A model generated the notes under the pieces. The model worked only from the letters and a program-made list of their open reading frames with translations. It searched no databases and was not told the DNA's origin. A stretch of 64,000 bases of DNA from Cercis canadensis (lineage: Eukaryota > Streptophyta > Magnoliopsida > Fabales > Fabaceae): positions 124,001-188,000 of the forward strand of contig QAOA01000840.1 in the NCBI GenBank assembly GCA_003255065.1, given 5' to 3'. The stretch's first letter is position 1. Each line of letters starts with the position of its first letter. The position numbers and the translations under genes are program-made. This document shows positions 1 to 11,465 of the stretch, piece after piece.

Positions 1-1970
1 ATGCAAACAAACTTATCAAGAAAATACTCTTTATATTTTTTTTTGAGTAAAATATCTTTTTCATTCTTAAATTATTTCTCAAATATCACTTAGTCACTGA
101 TTTATTTTTTATATCAGTTTAGTTCTTGAATAATTACATCACCTGTCAAATCAATCTTCCGTAAGCACCAAAAGTAATCTCTAAAACAACTGATTTGGCA
201 AGCAGAATAATTATTTAAAGACTACAGTGACAACAATATATATCAAGAACTAATGTGACATTTGAGAAATAATTTATGGATGAAAAATTTATTTTATGCT
301 ATTTTTAATAGAAACTTTCGGCTCAAAATTAACTTCATGATGAGGATTAGTATTGTGTTTGGGGTCTGGCTTGATTTGCCTCATTCCTTCTATGACAAAG
401 ACTGGCTTTGACAAGTTAAACAATTTAAATTCACATTGTCAAGAACCAAAATTAGAGTACTTATGCAAAATTAGTAGGCACTAGACCCATTGGAGTTTAC
501 ATGTTGCTCTAACTCTGTAGTATGACCTATATTTTTCTTATATAATTACATTTAACTTCTTTTGGTGGAAGGAGGACTAATGGGCATTTTAATCTTTCAA
601 GAAATGACTAAATTCTCCATCTAGTTAGCATTTGTAATTATATATATATGTATCCTACTTCTAATTTTTGCTTTCATGTTTTCTACTAATTATGGTTATT
701 TACGAAATACTCTCCTACAAGTCAATCTGATTCTATTTTCTACTATTCTGTTTGAGAACAAATTATTAATCACTCCTATTGTGATGGATTTTCAGAGAGA
801 AATTCTGGTCTGCTCTGAATCTGTAAAGCTGTTGACGAATTTACTTTTTTTCTTCGATCTCAATTCTTCCCAGCTGCCCCTCAAACCCATAAATCAACGA
901 GGTTACTTCTGAAATCCCAAAAAAAATATGCATCTTAGCATGATTATTCCAAACTAAATTTAAAATTTGAGGGTTAGATTAAGGATCATAAATATAGGAG
1001 TTATGTATGTATGTAATGTAATGTAACTAACATACTATGCATAATTATTTGGTTTATTACGTAAGTACCATGCATAATTAATACAAATTTTAACATTTTT
1101 AATTATGAATTGGTTTCTTGAGTTGAAATTACGAGTATTTTTATCACTAGTTGAGGTATTGATATGTATGTTATTTAATACACCAAGTCTTTTGGCACTT
1201 TCTTTTTCTTTCTATTTTGAGAATTATTTGTTCAACTAAGTCTCTTTTCTTTTTTCTTTTTTTTCTTTCCAGATGTTAATACACTAAGTCTTTATTAATT
1301 TATATTATCTTGAATGTGACATTACGAGTCATAAATTATTAAGTATATATTTATGTTATTCAACATTTTTTCGACTATCAAATTATGGTATTTTTTTCAG
1401 TCACTATCAAAAATCTAAAAGAAAAATATCATTGCATCAATATATAATTTTCAACATTAGAATATTTGCTTTGAACTTTTTTCTGATTTTTTCATAACAG
1501 ATTAACATTAACAGACTATGTATGTAATCCATCGCTACATTGCTAATGAGGATCGTTTTATACATACATTCAAGCTGTTTTTTCCCTTCACTATTAGTGC
1601 AATGATTACTACTAACTCATGTCATATTCACGCAGGTCTAACCTGTTTGATGAAAGCTTTTCAGATTGATAAGATTACATCAAGGAAAACGATAGAACGT
1701 CTTATAGAAGCGTTTGTTGGGATACCAAAAGCCTAATGCTAGTTTGGATTGAAATAATTGTTTTAATTTGTAATTTACTTAATTCCTATCGAAATGATAT
1801 AATTATATTAGGTTGAATTTTGAGCCCAAATGATGGGATACCAAAACCTTAAGCTTAGTTTGTCAAAGGTTGGTCCTAAGGGGATATTTGGTACGCAAGT
1901 TCTTTTTAAATTTTTGGAAATGCCAGCTTACGAATGTAATATTTTACTAACAGTTTGGTGTTTGGTACAG
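1..1970. other. AT-rich intergenic DNA, no gene recognised
   Basis: Short open frames at 676-912 and 1518-1736 have no recognisable domain, no convincing codon pattern and no clear splice context. A short sequence around GGGATACCAAAA occurs near 1718 and again near 1833, suggesting a small local duplication. Nothing else is supportable apart from the foldback-like repeat listed separately. Confidence 0.6.
30..310. repeat. Imperfect foldback, MITE-like repeat
   Basis: The arm near 59-104 (core TAAATTATTTCTCAAAT) recurs as its reverse complement near 243-292, separated by about 140 bases. Long imperfect arms around an AT-rich centre are what a miniature inverted-repeat element or a decayed foldback looks like. 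I could not fix the ends or a target duplication, so the family is not assigned. Confidence 0.35.
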
Positions 1971-1973
1971 TAA

Positions 1974-3583
1974 CACTACAAGAAATACGTGATTTGTCAC
2001 GAAAATTTCTCCAAGAATTCTCGCGGATTACCAAAAATTTGTCATGGAAAAGTTTTACGCAAAAAAATTATCTAAGAAAATCTGTGAGAAAATTCTATCA
2101 GATATTCAATTTTCGCAAGGATTTTCTCATGAAATTTTTTTTTGTGAGAAATTCCCGAGAGAAACAAATGTACCGTTTCACTAAAGTTAAAATTAGAGTT
2201 TTTCAAGATTTCTCATGGAATTTTTTAGAGAAAAATTCCATGAGAAAACTAAGTTTTTCTTCCCCTTATGCCGCAAGCCACCCCTATTTCAATTTTCTCA
2301 TTTTTCCTCTCTTCCCTCTGTAATTCTCTCTTAAACCCTCTCTGCGACTCCATTTTCCGATGGCATTTGAGGTTGTTCCGGTGGCGACAAGGAAAGGATA
2401 GAGGTTGGGACGCGTATTTGACTTTCTTTGGAGAGGAGATTAGCTGAAATCTCTTTGTTTCCTCTTTTCAATTGTTTTTTGAGTTAAATGTGAATTTGTT
2501 TGTGTTTTTGCATAAATTTGAGTGTAGTTTTAGGATATTTGTTAGTGGAATGCTTGTTGGTGATTACTTGTTTATTTTTGCAGGGATTCNGGAAAGGATA
2601 GAGGTTGGGAAGCGTATTTGACTTTCTTTGGAGAGGAGATTAGCTGAAATCTCTTTGTTTCCTCTTTTCAATTGTTTTTTGAGTTAAATGTGAATTTGTT
2701 TGTGTTTTTGCATACATTTGAGTGTAGTTTTAGGATATTTGTTAGTGGAATGCTTGTTGGTGATTACTTGTTTATTTTTGCAGGGATTCAAAGTAAGATC
2801 TTGATGTTGTGGGTATTTTTTTTTTTTTTTCTTGTAGTTGAATATATGTCATGTTTTTTTAAGCTGGGTTCTAACATAAATCCCTATTACATGCATTATT
2901 TTTGTTGTTTGGATTTTCGGATATGGGATTTTCAGATATGGTATCAGCTGGTCAAGGACTTACAAAGCATGAGCAAGAAGAAAAAGGCGCAAGAGAAATT
3001 TCTGAGGGCAGTGTAGATGGGGAGACAACTTGAAAGATCAAAATTTCTGCCTGGGTTCAAGTTTGTTAAAGTAGTAATTAGTTTAATGAGCAGGAACATA
3101 ATGTTGGGTGTAAGAGCAGCTGAAGAAATATTTCAGCCAAGTTTCCTTTCTAAGAAAGTTAATATTATTTTATTTTGAATTGTGTTTTCAACGTTGCTCT
3201 CCTTTGTAGAATCAATTAAATTAATTTGCTGGTCCTGTTTTTTCAGTTTCCTTTTTTGTTAATGTTTTTTTGGAATTTTTTTTCCTTTTTTCTAATTTCT
3301 ATCGTATTGATATAAGAAATCACTAGAAAAAATAAAAAGAAAAATTAAGGAATTTCTCACAGACGAGAATCTGTGAGAAATTCCATGAGAAACAGGCATG
3401 AGAATTTTTTTCAATTTGTCTTACGCCCATTGTACAAGTCCGTAAAAAATTCTATGAGAAATTGCATGAGAAATTTTCTCACAAACGTCATATTCCATGA
3501 GAAACCAGTTTGTCATGAGAGTATTTCTCACGCCCCAAAATTCATGAGAAAGTCTGTGAGAAATTTCTTATTTTCTTGTAGTG
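1974..3583. mobile_element. Non-autonomous CACTA (CMC/EnSpm) transposon, complete ends
   Basis: The element begins CACTACAAGAAA and ends with the matching inverted TTCTTGTAGTG, the diagnostic CACTA terminus. A 3-bp target duplication TAA flanks it (1971-1973 and 3584-3586), the size expected for the superfamily. The subterminal 250-300 bases at both ends are filled with short repeats in both orientations (variants of CATGAGAAA and CTGTGAGAAA), typical of the transposase-binding subterminal regions of CACTA elements. The interior (about 1.6 kb in total, of which about 200 bases are a suspected assembly duplication) shows no transposase, so it would depend on an autonomous relative. Internal open frames are unconvincing. 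Confidence 0.9.
2391..2789. other. Assembly junction: 199-bp direct duplication around a single N
   Basis: Bases 2391-2589 and 2591-2789 are the same 199 bases with only a couple of mismatches, and the single N at 2590 is the only thing between them. This is what appears when two overlapping contig ends are placed side by side instead of merged. The real CACTA element is therefore probably about 200 bases shorter than it looks. Confidence 0.8.
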
Positions 3584-3586
3584 TAA

Positions 3587-4496
3587 AGGGCTACGCCGAG
3601 ATGGAGCCACCTCCATTACATGTGTCCTCACCACAATAGTACTCAATTATTCACTATAGATTTACACGAGGAAAATTTCCCTCCAAAGCACCAGCTTCAC
3701 TTTTTCCTAAGTTTCTATAAAAAAAAATTCTAAAAATAGCTTTCCCTAAGGGGCCACGTTGGATATATTCCGCCTAAAAAAACAACTCACTAATTAATTT
3801 CCCCTCTCCTCCCCCTCCCCTCTCTAACTCCCTCCGTATTACAGTTCAATGGTATAAGTTGGAGATTATGGATTGATGTTCAAATGGTAATCGTCTTTTA
3901 AATTTAAAAATTGGATAACTTATATCATGTTTTTAATTCAAAATTTGGAAAAGTTTACATATCTCAGATTTGCCAAAGAAATTATGCAATTTATGTAATC
4001 CTGAATTTTTCCATAATAACTAAGATATGATGGTCAAGATCTTGTTCTTTATTTTTAGTTAGTTTATTATTCAAGATTCTATTGCAATTAGCTGATTTTA
4101 TTTCCGTTTGTTTTCCTAAGCCTTAGCCTCTTTTCCCATATCTCTTAGACCAAAACAAAGAAAGATACTTCATATAGGTGTGGACTAGTGTTGATGGTTT
4201 TCATTCTCCCTGAAATTTTCCATAAGAACCGAGATATAAAGGTCAAGATCTTGTTCCTTATACGTTTTCTAATTTATTATTTAATATTTTGGCAGCTGAT
4301 TACATATCTAGTTATATACCAAAACAAGATGAACCGATTTTTCATGATTTTCAAATCACAGTCCCAGAATCCAATTCTCTGCATTGGCTGGATTCATCAT
4401 TATTAAGGCTTTTTAGCTCCTGGCAAATATAAACCCAAATACTCTATTACCTTGCATAACCTATTATCTTTCTCATACAACAAAGGGAATCCGAAA
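3587..4496. other. AT-rich spacer upstream of the candidate gene
   Basis: No coding region is recognisable. A TATA-like AAATATAAAC lies near 4425-4436, about 65 bases before the ATG of the candidate gene at 4497, and could serve as its promoter. A sentence-like repeat, GAGATATAAAGGTCAAGATCTTG near 4230 versus AAGATATGATGGTCAAGATC near 4022, suggests a local duplication of about 200 bases. Confidence 0.45.
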
Positions 4497-4559
4497 ATGA
4501 AGAGGGAGAGTAGCGAAAACAATGATGAAAGCAGCAGAGTAGGGTTTTAATCTCTGTTG

Positions 4560-4623
<64 letters not shown>

Positions 4624-5276
4624 TTTTTTTTCCTTTTTCCTTTCAAGGTTTAGAACTATTTGTAGATAGTTAGCAAGAAAATTTGAAACCATATGATTTT
4701 AGGAAACTATATCTGCCTTTCATTTAACTTGTATTTTCGCACTATGATCATGTGCTTTCTTGCAGCAATTTTACAAGAAACTAGGGGAAGAAATCGATTG
4801 CTGGCATGAGATTTTACCAGTAAGAGAATGACATTTAATATATTAGAAGTTTTTCCCAATAGTTTCTTCAATTCCTTAGAACTATTTTTCTCCCCTAAAG
4901 TAAATCATTTCTGGTATCCTATTGTTTTCAAACAAATTGTCTTCCCTCCTTTTTTTTTTTTGGAATTATTTTGTTATAATAACTCTTTTTTATTCTTTTA
5001 GGCCTTAACTGAAATGCTGAAATATGAAACCCAGCGACTTGAGAAAGAGAACGAGCTCCTTAAGATAATTACAGCTTCACCAACATTGGGGCAATCAAGG
5101 AGGAAGGTATCGTGCACTTTATATAATTCTTAAAAAAGTAATTCAATTTAAATTATGTCGAATTATTTTTGACTTTTTTGCATTAATTTGCTAATTTTTT
5201 TTTTTTTTTTATCATTTGTGATATTCAGCTCTTAAAGTGGATAGGCTGGCAACTCATGGGGAAATTGAAGGAATAG
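4497..5276 (+). CDS. Candidate small four-exon gene (82 codons), function unknown
   Basis: Four exons fit together with canonical GT-AG introns, all in phase 0: 4497-4538, 4766-4819, 5002-5106 and 5229-5276. The start ATG follows a TATA-like box by about 65 bases and an AATAAT-rich stretch follows the stop. The product is hydrophilic; exon 3 encodes a probable amphipathic coiled-coil (TEMLKYETQRLEKENELLK). Intron 1 contains a 60-base poly-T. In exon 4 the phase-0 frame stops after 15 codons, while another frame reads 23 natural-looking codons (LKVDRLATHGEIEG...), so the last exon may be mis-spliced here or the copy may be slightly damaged. I do not recognise the family. Consistent phase and splice sites over three introns are the main support; it could also be a decayed gene fragment. 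Confidence 0.45.
4561..4620. repeat. 60-base poly-T tract in intron 1 of the candidate gene
   Basis: An uninterrupted run of T occupies these positions and continues after a single A. On the opposite strand it reads as poly-K in a spurious open frame. Its length is likely to be polymorphic or misjudged by sequencing. Confidence 0.9.
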
Positions 5277-5649
5277 TGAATAAGACTTCAGAGGCAAACT
5301 GAAAAAAGTAATGCACATGCCTATTTTCTGTACATAAATAATAATACAAGATTAGTCTTCTATTATATTATGGAAACGAGTAATAAAAAGGAATGAAAAC
5401 ATTGTTGCAATTTATGTCAAGGCTCTGAAAAATTAATCCATTCATTTGTGAGCATAGAATATAGCCAATATGAACCAAGGTTTTGCTTTTGTTTTTATTT
5501 TATTTTTCATCCCTACTGGTTATTCGTCTCAAACAAAAGAAACAATTTTTTTTTTGGGTTTTAATGGAAATAAAAAAACAATTTAGTGAGCCTAATAAAT
5601 ATAAAACGATGTCAATGGGTGGTAAAACACTGCTCAATCAATAGCTTGA
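5277..5649. other. 3' flank of candidate gene up to the Mutator-like element
   Basis: AT-rich sequence with possible polyadenylation signals (ATAAATAATAATAC near 5333). The last nine bases (ATAGCTTGA, 5641-5649) are the left target duplication of the adjacent transposon. No gene seen. Confidence 0.5.
5641..5649. repeat. MULE left target-site duplication (9 bp)
   Basis: ATAGCTTGA directly precedes the left TIR and is repeated without mismatch at 15714-15722 after the right TIR. Nine bases is the standard Mutator duplication. Confidence 0.92.
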
Positions 5650-6020
5650 GGCAATTTGACCAAAATAATACAAGTGGACAAATTATTTACCTAAATGGTG
5701 TACATTGGAAAGTATTTACCTAAAAGAGGCAGTTTTGATTTTTTTAATAATATTCGAATTTGAGTTGATCACGTTTTTTAGTGTCAAAACCGTGAATGAA
5801 CTGAACTCGATTTAGGAAATTTTTCACCAAAGCGTGATCACTGTTCACCCAAAATTCTTGCCAATTCAAGTCACGGTTTTGGAGGTTTGAGGTCACGGTT
5901 TTTCTCCTTTAAGGTCACGGTTTTCCTCCCTTTTTTGTCACGGTTTGGCATGTATTTTCAGTCATAGTTTTTTGTTTTTTTGGTCACGGTTTGGCATGGT
6001 TTTTGTCCTCCTAAGGTCAC
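5650..6020 (+). repeat. MULE left terminal inverted repeat, about 370 bp
   Basis: It pairs with 15366-15713 in inverted orientation at about 96% identity over the outer 240 bases. It is about 22 bases longer than the right TIR because it has one extra unit of the internal GGTCACGGTTTT repeat (near 5915). The homologous part ends near GTCCTCCTAAGGTCA; beyond that both arms continue as diverged arrays of the same short repeat. Confidence 0.9.
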
Positions 6021-6240
6021 AGTTTTGCAAGTTCTTTGACTCATGGTTTGGGTAATTTGTTGGTCACGGTTTTGCAAGTTCTTTGACTCACGGTTTAGGT
6101 AATTTGTTGGTCACGGTTTTGCAAGTTGTTTACTCATGGATTGTCCAGCTTTTTGACTCACGGATTCTCCTCTTGAAGGTTACAGTTTTGTGGCTTTTTT
6201 GGTCACGCTTTTGGTCATTGTTTCCCTAAACTGTGACTCT
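5868..6240 (+). repeat. Array of GTCACGGTTTT-type repeats, left arm
   Basis: A 10-12 base motif, GTCACGGTTT(T), recurs roughly every 20-35 bases, with variants such as GTCACAGTTTT, CTCACGGTTTA and CTCATGGTTT. The array spans the inner TIR and continues about 220 bases past the region of TIR homology. Repeats of this kind near MULE ends could be transposase or host-factor binding sites; that role is inference. Confidence 0.85.
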
Positions 6241-6493
6241 CTCCTTCCTTCGAAAATGACCTTCTTCTTCCCCATTTCCCTTTCTTCCCCTTACTTTCAT
6301 CTCCTCCCCCCACCGCCGGCCCCATTCCTCCTTCCTTTCTGCTTCACGGTTTTGGTTCTTGTGGTCCCTTTTTTGTTGACCTTCCAAGGGTATTTGAGAT
6401 TTTGTAGTCCCATTTTCTTCATTGTTAGTCTTGAACTGATTTTTCTGAGTTTAAAATGGCACGAAGCCACTATATATTGTCAGGTCCTGTAGA

Positions 6494-6840
6494 TGCTAGT
6501 GTGTTAACTGAGCAAGGACAACACATTTTAACAAAGACGTGGAACAATGGAGTAAGCATATTATTTACTTAAAATTATGCTTATTATAACAAAACTTGTG
6601 TTAATTGCTCAATTTGTTAGTTAATTTTTTGAATTATTTCTAATATGTGAATTTTGTTTTTTTTTTNTGCTAGTGTGTTAACTGAGCAAGGACAACACAT
6701 TTTAACAAAGACGTGGAACAATGGAGTAAACATATTATTTACTTAAAATTATGCTTATTATAACAAAACTTGTGTTAATTGCTCAATTTGTTAGTTAATT
6801 TTTTGAGTTATTTCTAATATGTGAATTTTGTTTTTTTTTT
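6494..6840. other. Assembly junction: 173-bp duplication around N (6667)
   Basis: 6494-6666 is repeated nearly exactly at 6668-6840 with the lone N between. It doubles the end of PMD exon 1, so the second copy should not be read as a second exon. Confidence 0.8.
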
Positions 6841-7121
6841 GCTTAATTAGTTTAGTTTTTGTAATTATGATTAATCTGTAGATATACTGTTAGTTTATTT
6901 ATTTAGATTATGCTTAATGTATTGATTTATTTGAATTATGGTTAGTTAGTTGATTTTGCTGAGACAAGTCCCTGAATATTGTTGTTTTGGAAACGTATTT
7001 CATAAATGTGATAGTTTACAAATTATTGCCATGAATAAGAAACCCTATTTATTTTTATATTGAATGTTGAATTTGCAAGGAAGATGCCAAATTTTACCTG
7101 AAAAACCACTTGAGTGTCAAA

Positions 7122-7269
7122 TTTTCATTTTTTTTTTTTAAAGAATGACTATCCAATTATTGTAATCACAGTGTTGAATTTTTAAAGAAAAATGCNTTTT
7201 CATTTTTTTTTTTAAAGAATGACTATCCAATTATTGTAATCACAGTGTTGAATTTTTAAAGAAAAATGC
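7122..7269. other. Assembly junction: 74-bp duplication around N (7196)
   Basis: 7122-7195 (starting in a T-run) is repeated at 7197-7269, separated only by N. Same pattern as the other N positions. Confidence 0.8.
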
Positions 7270-8548
7270 GTGGAGTGGCCAAACCCCAATTTTTATTTTA
7301 TATTGTGTGTTGATCTTGCATGCGGGAGTGATTGGGAAGCTGCATTTTGGAAGCTGTATTATTTTCGAAAAGATTGCGGGACCGAACGATGTCGAGCACT
7401 GGCAAGAGTAACAATAATAACAGTAAATACTTGAACTAATAGGTGCTTCACTTCGAGTAAAAAGGTTTTGAACTGTAATGCCCTCTTTGGCAAATTCCAG
7501 GTTCATTGATGAGAATATATTTTTAATAGATATTTCACCCTTGATGTTTTAGTTATATTTTAATATATCTACATAAAAAAACAAGTTAAAAGTTATTGGT
7601 ATGAAAATTGATCCCAAGGATGTTGGGCCTAGACGTCTATCATCTTATAAATTACATACATTTTGAATGTAAGTAATTAGGTGCAATGCCCAAGGTCGGT
7701 TTCGAGATAACTAACATTAGTCAACTGTTAGTAAAACAACATTGAGATCAATTTCCACACCAATAGCTTTCTCACCATTTTTGTATGCTCACATACCAGT
7801 TAGGGTGTTAGATTTCAAGAACTTTTTTATTGAAGCACCTATGGGTCAAAGTATTTACTGTTATTACTGCTAATCCTGCCAGAACCCTCAATCGTAAAAG
7901 CAATTTGCCTCTTGGGTTACAACTCTAGACTTGAGCAAGTAACTAGCAGATATTAGCGACTTTTTTAGGTTCTATCAAATCTTGCATAGTCATTGCCGTG
8001 AACAAAGCTTTTGTTGGCTCTCACAGTATTTTCAAAAATAATACAACATGCAAAATGTAATTTAGGGGTTTTAATTAAGGTCGGGATTTTTTGCATGGGG
8101 TATTTGATTTAAGGGGTTTAGTTAGGGTTTGGGGTTTTAGAAAGGGAAATATCACCTGGTTTTGAGTTTTAACTTTGGGGATCAGAGTTTAGGGTTACAA
8201 AATATAATTAAGGGTTTCGGTAGCTTATTTTAGTATGACGGTTTGAGATTTCAAGTTTAAGGTTTAGGATTTGACAATGGGATATGGAGTTAGGTTTGAG
8301 GTTTTGTAGTTTTGTGAATGGAAATGTGGTTTTGAATTTAGGGTATCGAGTTTGGATTTAAGATTTCATGTCTTAGGTTATGCATATCAGGGATATGGTT
8401 TGGGTTTGAGGTATAGAGTATAGGGTTAAGTGTTTATAGTTGTAAAATTTCGAATTATGATTTATATATTTGTTTAATTTTTGCTTAGTTTGGATATTTG
8501 TTAAATTTTTTGGAATTATGGTTAATCTGTTAACATAATTATTGCAGG
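7270..8548 (+). other. Rest of PMD intron 1, with a G/T-rich degenerate TTTAGGG-like stretch
   Basis: No coding signal. From about 8060 to 8430 the + strand is rich in GGGTTT, TTTAGGG and GGTTTAGG words in irregular spacing, resembling degenerate telomere-type repeats. It may be simple drift of a G/T-rich intron; there is no regular array. Confidence 0.4.
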
Positions 8549-11036
8549 TGCAAAGACTTATAAAATTGCATAACCGTATAGTTGGGCCACCGGATGATGA
8601 TAGATTGATGCCCTATATTCGCCGAGCCAGTTTTGGAAGGGCTGCATTATTAGCCCCTTTAAAAGTTAATAGGGAGTTTCTGTCTGCCTTGATTGAATGA
8701 TGGCGACCAAAAACAAGCACATTCCACATGATAGGAGGGGAGTGCACAGTTACTTTACAGGATGTTGAGATTTTATTGGGACTCCTGTTGATGGTAACGT
8801 TGTCAATGGTTGTAGTGAGCATGACTGGCAGGAGTTAACACAGGAGTTACTTGGTGTTATGCCAGATGAGGATGCTTTGTATGGTGGCAGAGTAAGGATG
8901 ACTTGGTTGCAAGACACATTTGCTGTACTACCAGACGATGCTACCGAGTAGGAGATACAGCATCACGCGAGAGCACATATATTGCGGATGCTTGGGGGAT
9001 GGTTGCTCCCTGACGCCACCGGTAGCTATGTGCACCTTATGTACCTAAAGTTGTTGGACGATTGGGATGCTGCAGGTCATATAAGCTGGGGATTTGTAGT
9101 GTTGGCGAACCTTTATAGGTCCCTATGCAAGCTGTCTCTTGGCCGCATAGTGGAGTTTGCAGGCAGTGCGTTCTTGCTAGAGGTGTGGGCTTATGAAAGA
9201 TTTCCTGATCTTTCTCCTCTTCCTCCGCGACAGGGTACAAGACCTCTCGGACCACTTGCATGCAAGTTTGTGGTTTAACTATTTTGTTATTTGTATATGT
9301 GCAAAATAAATTACAATGTGTATATCTTAATTAAGTTGTCATGTAATTTATGTCGATATTTTGTTAATTTAAATGAATATATTAGATGGAAACACCCGCT
9401 CAGTTATAGAGGCATGGATGTGGAAAATGGTTTAGCAGGGTATCGGCAATATTTTGATCGTCTGAATGTTAATGATGTAAGATAAGTCATTATTACTACT
9501 TGTTACAATTGATGTAATCCACTTTTATATGTTTAAATGAAGTTTTAATTTTTTTCCTTTGTGTTTTTTTTGTTGTTGTAATTAACAGATTATGTGGCAA
9601 CCTTATTGCGGAGCGCAGCTGCCACCTTATTGCCGAGTTGGACGTGACATACAGGCGGCGCGGGTCCTATTAGTATGCTTTAGAGTGGTCGAGATGCACT
9701 ATCCAGATAGAGTTATATGATAGTTCGGAGGTTGTCAGGGCATACCCATTTCCCCCGAAGCGTATTCCTTGCGATTAGAGAGGATTACCATGAGAGGGAA
9801 CCAGGATAGAGTATGGACGCAGTACCATGAGGTGTATTGCGAGGCGTGGAAATTGCGACGCAATAACGTCGTGCCGTGTGCTGGGGATATGGGAGTCACA
9901 ACAGATTACATGCCTTGGTATCTCCAGATCACGCGTAGGTGAATGAGTCCGAGTAACCTCATGCCTGGTGACCAGGTCAGTTGCATGTCTGTATAACGTA
10001 TATTTTGCGCTTGAGTTTTAAATGAACATTAACTTTAGATGACATATTATATACAGGCCCAGATACCTCCTCCCCAGCCGCATGCTCCGGTCCCATAGCA
10101 AAAACCTCCCGTTCAGTCTCAGGCGCAGCCCCCCCTTGTTCAAAACCTACATATCAGCCTCAGCATCAACAACAGCATGAGGGCGTATCCTTGCAGTCAC
10201 CCCCGATTTTTCAGCATAGCTCCCAGTTTTAGGGGATGCCTGGGTTCCAGCAACCTTACCAGCCAGCACATCCCTTTCAACTGAGCCAACCATTTCAGGG
10301 GGAAGCATTTATCACACCTCCCCATTGGACTACAGATTAGTATTCTTCATTTCAGGGTGATATAACCCAAGTCTTTGCTAAGTACGGGTTAGTTGGTCAT
10401 ACTTAGGCCTCGATGGGGCAGACTCAGGGTCATCACATGAGTTAGGGTCAGCCTGAAGGAGATTGTATGACACATGATCAGTCGGAGGATATGACACATC
10501 ATCAGTGTGAGGGCATGACACATTTTTCTGATTACTACAGGCCCCTAGAAGAGGCCACTGATATGGTGGGGCTATCGCATCGGAGCCTGATATTACGCTC
10601 TATGTCGAGGGACCGTTATCAGTCTGGTGGGGCTGAGGCCATTTCGTCCGGAATTGCATGTAGCATGGAAATGCCTTCACCTCAGCACAACATGTTTGGC
10701 ACTAACACTAGTCTTCCCCAATCAGCGCTTGGTATAGATCTTGATGTGTGTCTAGACCTGACGGTAGGGACATCACGTGCTGTTTTGGGTGACATGTATT
10801 CCGAACCTTTGGCTACCCTCATTGGGAGTCCTCATATTGATCGGGGAAACATAGGTGCTGATCCTGCCGGATTGAGATTAGATGATGTATATGATTACCT
10901 TTTTACGGACGTGTATGATGATCCTCTGCAGCTGACGCCTATTCCAGCTCCCCAACCTACGGGTCAACGAAGACGGCCGACGCGTGACAAACACCCTGGG
11001 ACGTGCTTCATTGGTAGTAGATTTGATAACATATAG

Positions 11037-11465
11037 TTACCTTTCTATTTTTAATATTGTAATATGTAATATGTGTGTACACTAGCTTATTTTAATATAA
11101 TATTCTTCTTGTCTTTTTTGAAAACGATACAAGTAAAAGCACTTGAGATTACAATAAGTAATGTCTCAAATGTCGAAAATATGGTTACTAAGGACCAACT
11201 TGAACATTAAAAATTAAGTTTAAATTGAGAAGAATCATGCAATGTTGGGTTTAGTGGATACCGAAAATCATCATCGAACCTCCACGATTAATAACAACAC
11301 TTAGCTATAAACATTCATATGAGATAAATATAAGTAACGATTAACAAGTACAGATAAAATAATATGACATCAATATAAATTCTTAACTTTTAAAAAGCCT
11401 ATAAAATACAACAACGGTAAAAGGAATTAACTAAGAATCAACATTACTAACTTAGACAGTCTTAA
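11037..11465. other. Intergenic spacer between the convergent MULE genes
   Basis: About 430 AT-rich bases between the stop of the PMD gene and the stop of the transposase gene; presumably the 3' untranslated regions of both. No open frame or repeat stands out. Confidence 0.5.

Larger units (their letters stand above)
6456..11036 (+). pseudogene. Plant mobile domain (PMD, MAIN/MAIL1-like) gene carried by the MULE, decayed
   Basis: Five exons can be proposed. Exon 1 (6456 to about 6550) encodes an N-terminus with GPVDASVLTEQG. Exon 2 (8549 to about 9264) is the PMD core: [38 protein letters not shown], then WGFVVLANLYRSLCK and LLEVWAYERFP. Exon 3 (9386-9476) has RWKHPLSYRG, exon 4 (9589-9975) has MWQPYCGAQLPPYCR and QFGGCQGIP, and exon 5 (10057-11036) is a Q/P-rich tail ending RFDNI. 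PMD (PF10536) occurs in the plant proteins MAIN, MAIL1 and PP7-long and in many transposons. Damage in exon 2: an in-frame TGA between IE and WRP (8698), a frame change near GLLLMV (about 8785) and a TAG at about 8948, with further stops in exons 4-5. It faces the transposase gene with 429 bases between their ends. The first intron holds two suspected assembly duplications. Confidence 0.82.

Noticed and set aside
676-1736. Open frames at 676-912 and 1518-1736 (+)
   Set aside because: Short, low-complexity, no domain and no splice or promoter context; expected by chance in AT-rich DNA.
2672-3016. 114-codon frame inside the CACTA element
   Set aside because: Phe-rich product from T-rich sequence, partly within a suspected assembly duplication; not a transposase.
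4447-4692. Poly-lysine frame on the minus strand
   Set aside because: A direct translation of the 60-base homopolymer in intron 1 of the candidate gene.
5868-6240. CRISPR-like spacing of repeats in the MULE arm
   Set aside because: Repeats are short and variable, lie in a eukaryotic transposon TIR, and have no cas genes nearby.
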